Below are positions 31,759-35,169 of a stretch of 35,169 nt of DNA, in pieces. The DNA comes from JADFRD01 sp964491015 (GTDB lineage Bacteria > Fidelibacterota > Marinisomatia > Marinisomatales > TCS55), in contig CAZBEY010000013.1 in assembly GCA_964491015.1 (NCBI GenBank), positions 1 through 35,169 on the forward strand. Reading direction: 5' to 3'. The stretch's first letter is position 1. Each line of letters starts with the position of its first letter. The notes under the pieces are model-generated. The model ran no database searches. It was not told where the DNA came from and was given only the letters and a program-made list of their open reading frames with translations. The position numbers and the translations under genes are program-made.

Positions 31759-34700
31759 CTAAGTATTTTTTCGTTCAATACTGATTATTAATTCTTGTCC
31801 TTGAACCTCTACAGTGGAGCTGTACTCACCTCTATTACTCAACCCGGTTAGTTCTACTGCCAATGTTTCATTACAAAAAAATGTTTTAAAATCTTTGACC
31901 GCATTGCCTAATGGGCCATCAAGTAAACCATGAATTATAATGCGATCTTCTACAGCGAAATTAGCATTTTTTCGCATAATTTGCACGTGACGAATTAAAT
32001 CTCTGACCATGCCTTCCCGGCGCAATTCTACATTCAATTCTGTTGTTAATCCCACTGCCACACCGCCATCCATTCCTGATGTAAACCCATCAACGGAGTC
32101 CATCTTAATAATAAAAGCATCCCTTTCAAGAGTCAGCGAGCCATCCCCAATAGCCAATTCAACCGACTTCTGTGTTTGGAGAGAGTTTACCAGATTATTT
32201 ACGTCCAACTGGTTGATAGAATTTCGTATATCAATTAATTGTCGCCCATAGTTCTGCCCTAAAAACTGAAGATTCGGTTTAACTGTATATTTGATAAGAT
32301 CGGTGGCTGAAGATGTTCTTTCCAATTGCTTCACATTGAGTTCTTCAAGAATAACATTTTTATTTTTTTCAATAAATGCAACAATGGTTTCATCTTCAAC
32401 AAAGTAGGACAGTTTTGCCAGAGGTTGACGAATCTTGAGATTGGCTTTACTTCTGGCGGAACGGGCGAGTTCTACAAGCTTCCTCATGGAATCTACCTGA
32501 TTCATTAATGCTTTATCAATTTTTTCTTCATCTACTACCGGGAAGTCGCATAAATGAACACTCTCATTTGCATTACTAACTGAATTTCTCACCAAATTTT
32601 GGTAAATATTTTCTGTAACGAACGGAAGGGAAGGCGCCAATACACGAATGGTTGTGAACAGCACTTCGTACAGCGTCTGATACGCTGCGAGTTTATCAAT
32701 ATCATCTTCTGTTTTCCAAAACCTGCGCCTGCTTCGCCGGATGTACCAATTGGATAGATCATCCATGAATTTTTCAAAAATCTTCATGAATTTATCCACT
32801 CTGAATGTTTCATAACCCGTCAGGGCTTCACCAACCATAATATGCATTTTGGATAGGATCCATTTATCGAGAATAGTCAATTCATCATAATTGATTAATA
32901 TGTTTTCCGGAGAAAATCCATCCACAGCTGCATAGGTCGCAAAAAATGAATATGAATTCCACAACTGTATTAATTTTTTTCGAACTTCGTTTGCATGATG
33001 ATACCCAAACAACAAATTATGCTCAATATTCTGCGTCGCATACATCCAGCGCATAACGTCCACACCCATTTTTTCTGCAGCATCATCAAACCAAATAGCA
33101 TTTCCCCAAGATTTATGCATATCCCGTCCCGTTTCATCTTTGACGAGTGAATGACCCAATAATGTCTTAAAAGGAGCTTTCTCCTCAAGCCAAGCGGACA
33201 TGGCTAAAAGGGAATAAAACCAGTTTCTAAATTGACCGGGAAAACATTCAGTCACGAAATCTCCCGGAAACCACTCTTTCCAGTATTCTTTATCCGTCGT
33301 GTAGCCCATGGTGGAATAGGGAACAATACCGGCATCCAGCCAGGGATTACCCACATCTTTGATGCGTTTACCAATTAAACCGGATTCAGGGTGCTTGATC
33401 TTTACCTTGTCAATCCACGGACGATGGGGTGTTTGCCCTTCAAATTCATCCCAGCCTTCAACAGTCAATTCCTCTAATTCTTTACGGGAGCCCACCACAT
33501 AAAACGATCCATCTTCAAACGTCCATATTGGCAATGCTAATCCCCAGAAACGCTTTTTGGAAATCATCCAATCACCCATATTATCGAGCCACTCGTGCTC
33601 CCGTTCCTGTCCCCATTCAGGTATCCACTCTATATCATCTACAATCTTTTTAATCTTGTCCCGCCAGTCCATATTGATATACCATTCGTCTACAAGTCGA
33701 AAAACGAGTTCATCGCCGGATCGCCAGCAATGGGGATAAATATGAGGATAATCTTCCACGTATAAAAGGAATCCTCTCTCTTTTAAGTCAGTAATAATGG
33801 CTTGAGTCGTTTCCGGATCAGTTGCTGTCTTCCCCTCTAGCCAACCAAATTTTTCTATAAACTTTGATTCTCCATCCAGCGGTGCAATATTTACTAATCC
33901 CTGTTTCTTTCCGATTTTATGGTCAATGTCACCACAACCCGGAGCCATGTGGACAATGCCTGTACCTTCACCCGCCACGACAATATCGTTTCCGATACTA
34001 TCTTTACCAGGATCAATCACACGATGCTGATTGACTGCAGTGGCATTTTTTTCTTTTGAGTTTTCATTGATAAATGGAAATCCTCCCGGCTCATTTTGAG
34101 CATCCAAATCATCAAAAGGTCCTTCGTATTCCCAACCAACCAATTCTGATCCGTTTATAGTTCCCAGTACTTCGTAGCCGCCACGTTCTTTAAAAATTTG
34201 AGCAATGGTCTTTAATTTGGGAACACCTTCAACCCATAGCTTTTTTTCTTTAAATTGTTTTTCCAATCGTTGAAATTCAAGATTATCATTGGCAAAATAG
34301 TAGATAGAACCATCATCGGCTTTTAATTTAACATAATCCAGGTTTACATTGACACCAACAACCACATTCGACGATAAGGTCCAAGGGGTGGTTGTCCATA
34401 CAAGGAGATATTCATTACGACGGTCTTTGATTGGAAACCGGACAAAAACAGCTTTATGGGCTACCAACCTCCGCCCTTCAACAATTTCCATTTGAGAGTA
34501 GGATGTTCCGGAACGTCCGCTCCACGGAACAACATCATTTCCTCTATATATTTTTCCTTCATTGAACAGTTTTTTTAAAAAAGTCCAGATAGTATAATTA
34601 TTTTCCTCGGACATGGTAAAATAGGAATTGTCCCAATCCATCCAGTAGCCCAGCCGTTTGGACTGATTAGTCTGTACATCCGAATATTTCTTTACCCGAT

Positions 34701-35064
34701 CCTTACAAAGCTTCACAAATTTTTCTATGCCATATTCTTCAACCTCACGCTTGGATTTAAATCCCAATTCCTTCTCGACTTCAATCTCAACCCAAAGACC
34801 TTGGCAATCAAAACCATTCTGGTATCGGAGTTCGTGGCCGGTCATCGCTTTAAATCGATTGTAAATATCTTTCAGTGTTCTTCCCCAGGCATGGTGGACT
34901 CCCATTGGATTATTTGCGGTAATGGGACCATCAATAAAGGACCATTTTGGTTTCCCTAAGTTTGCGGCTACACGCTTTCGAAAAATTTCGTTCTTTTCCC
35001 AGAACTCGAGTATTTCATGTTCGAGTTTTACGAAATCGACTTTTGGATTTACTTTTTCTATCAT
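31759..35064 (-). CDS. ileS: isoleucyl-tRNA synthetase (HHAWG/HKS type)
   Basis: An 1101-aa class I synthetase charging tRNA-Ile. The HIGH element is GVHHAWGR (55-62) and the KMSKS element DMHKS (648-652), the first Lys being Asp and the Ser being His, with the second Lys kept. The GFDCQGLWVEIEVEKELG segment follows the HIGH region. The long editing domain (about 200-440; TTPWTLSSNVVVGV, HMAPGCGDIDH) is intact. The anticodon-binding region includes NWYIRRSRRRFW. At 1101 aa it is longer than E. coli IleS (938). First gene of ileS-dksA-like-lspA. GAAAG lies just before the ATG. Anticodon binding and zinc status at the C-terminus are not judged. Confidence 0.97.
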   Translation of the reverse strand: MIEKVNPKVDFVKLEHEILEFWEKNEIFRKRVAANLGKPKWSFIDGPITANNPMGVHHAWGRTLKDIYNRFKAMTGHELRYQNGFDCQGLWVEIEVEKELGFKSKREVEEYGIEKFVKLCKDRVKKYSDVQTNQSKRLGYWMDWDNSYFTMSEENNYTIWTFLKKLFNEGKIYRGNDVVPWSGRSGTSYSQMEIVEGRRLVAHKAVFVRFPIKDRRNEYLLVWTTTPWTLSSNVVVGVNVNLDYVKLKADDGSIYYFANDNLEFQRLEKQFKEKKLWVEGVPKLKTIAQIFKERGGYEVLGTINGSELVGWEYEGPFDDLDAQNEPGGFPFINENSKEKNATAVNQHRVIDPGKDSIGNDIVVAGEGTGIVHMAPGCGDIDHKIGKKQGLVNIAPLDGESKFIEKFGWLEGKTATDPETTQAIITDLKERGFLLYVEDYPHIYPHCWRSGDELVFRLVDEWYINMDWRDKIKKIVDDIEWIPEWGQEREHEWLDNMGDWMISKKRFWGLALPIWTFEDGSFYVVGSRKELEELTVEGWDEFEGQTPHRPWIDKVKIKHPESGLIGKRIKDVGNPWLDAGIVPYSTMGYTTDKEYWKEWFPGDFVTECFPGQFRNWFYSLLAMSAWLEEKAPFKTLLGHSLVKDETGRDMHKSWGNAIWFDDAAEKMGVDVMRWMYATQNIEHNLLFGYHHANEVRKKLIQLWNSYSFFATYAAVDGFSPENILINYDELTILDKWILSKMHIMVGEALTGYETFRVDKFMKIFEKFMDDLSNWYIRRSRRRFWKTEDDIDKLAAYQTLYEVLFTTIRVLAPSLPFVTENIYQNLVRNSVSNANESVHLCDFPVVDEEKIDKALMNQVDSMRKLVELARSARSKANLKIRQPLAKLSYFVEDETIVAFIEKNKNVILEELNVKQLERTSSATDLIKYTVKPNLQFLGQNYGRQLIDIRNSINQLDVNNLVNSLQTQKSVELAIGDGSLTLERDAFIIKMDSVDGFTSGMDGGVAVGLTTELNVELRREGMVRDLIRHVQIMRKNANFAVEDRIIIHGLLDGPLGNAVKDFKTFFCNETLAVELTGLSNRGEYSSTVEVQGQELIISIERKNT

Positions 35065-35169
35065 TTACTTTCAAAATTTGGGTGCGGAAATTACTCCGAA
35101 TCATGAATGGATACAATTAATCATGATTAGATGGTTTTTGGTAGAGTAGTAACTGGTGAGTGGTGGAGT

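Noticed and set aside
35065..35169. T-box leader or other regulator upstream of ileS
   Set aside because: Only 105 bp are present; no T-box core or specifier loop is seen, only a small AATCATGATT palindrome.
1..35169. CRISPR array, prophage, intact insertion sequence, toxin-antitoxin or defence island
   Set aside because: No regularly spaced direct repeats, transposase, phage structural or restriction genes were found; the Xer recombinase has housekeeping length and context.

Overview
The window reads as chromosomal DNA of a free-living, AT-rich bacterium. My best guess is Candidatus Marinimicrobia (Neomarinimicrobiota, SAR406) or a close relative in the Fibrobacterota-Chlorobiota-Bacteroidota group. 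The pointers are a secreted protein with a C-terminal sorting domain of the FSLSQNYPNPFNP type, LptG and several outer-membrane or lipoprotein candidates (Gram-negative envelope), a B12-dependent class II ribonucleotide reductase, and an IleS of the HHAWG/HKS type. This placement is inferred from protein signatures only; no 16S gene is present.

Layout. 1-5 kb (minus strand): initiator tRNA-Met, a secreted endonuclease/exonuclease/phosphatase-type protein, a YigZ-family protein, the ribosome-assembly GTPase Der, a PDZ/radical-SAM DUF512 protein, a small membrane protein and tRNA-Gly(CCC). 5.4-7.9 kb (plus strand): nrdJ behind a 468-bp gene-free leader. 7.9-11.6 kb (minus): the translation cluster rplM-rpsI-rpsB-tsf-pyrH-frr, meeting nrdJ at a shared bidirectional terminator. 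12-14 kb (minus): a TPR/membrane protein and a sorting-domain protein. 14-14.7 kb: a 670-bp gene-free stretch rich in small inverted repeats. 14.7-18.2 kb (minus): a tight operon of a sodium:amino-acid symporter, murQ, a secreted alpha/beta hydrolase and a 65-aa membrane protein, which looks like cell-wall or amino-acid salvage. 18.3-19.4 kb (plus): lptG. 19.4-23.8 kb (minus): a 981-aa lipoprotein translationally coupled to an outer-membrane beta-barrel protein. 23.9-30.5 kb (minus): rluD-xerC-pckA-hpf and metK-ahcY. 30.8-35.1 kb (minus): ileS-dksA-like-lspA.

Most of the window is housekeeping. Translation (two tRNAs, S2, S9, L13, EF-Ts, RRF, IleS, Der, RluD, HPF), the methyl cycle (MetK making SAM, AhcY removing S-adenosylhomocysteine), gluconeogenesis (PckA), DNA precursor supply (NrdJ, PyrH), chromosome dimer resolution (Xer) and envelope assembly (LptG, LspA) are all represented. 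LspA and the predicted lipoprotein, and LptG and the barrel protein, fit one Gram-negative envelope.

I see no CRISPR array, prophage, intact insertion sequence, or recognisable defence or biosynthetic cluster. The least explained parts are the lipoprotein/beta-barrel pair (19.4-23.8 kb), the TPR membrane protein whose start codon abuts an intrinsic terminator (13.0 kb), and the repeat-bearing gene-free stretches at 11.6-12.0, 14.0-14.7 and 30.5-30.8 kb.
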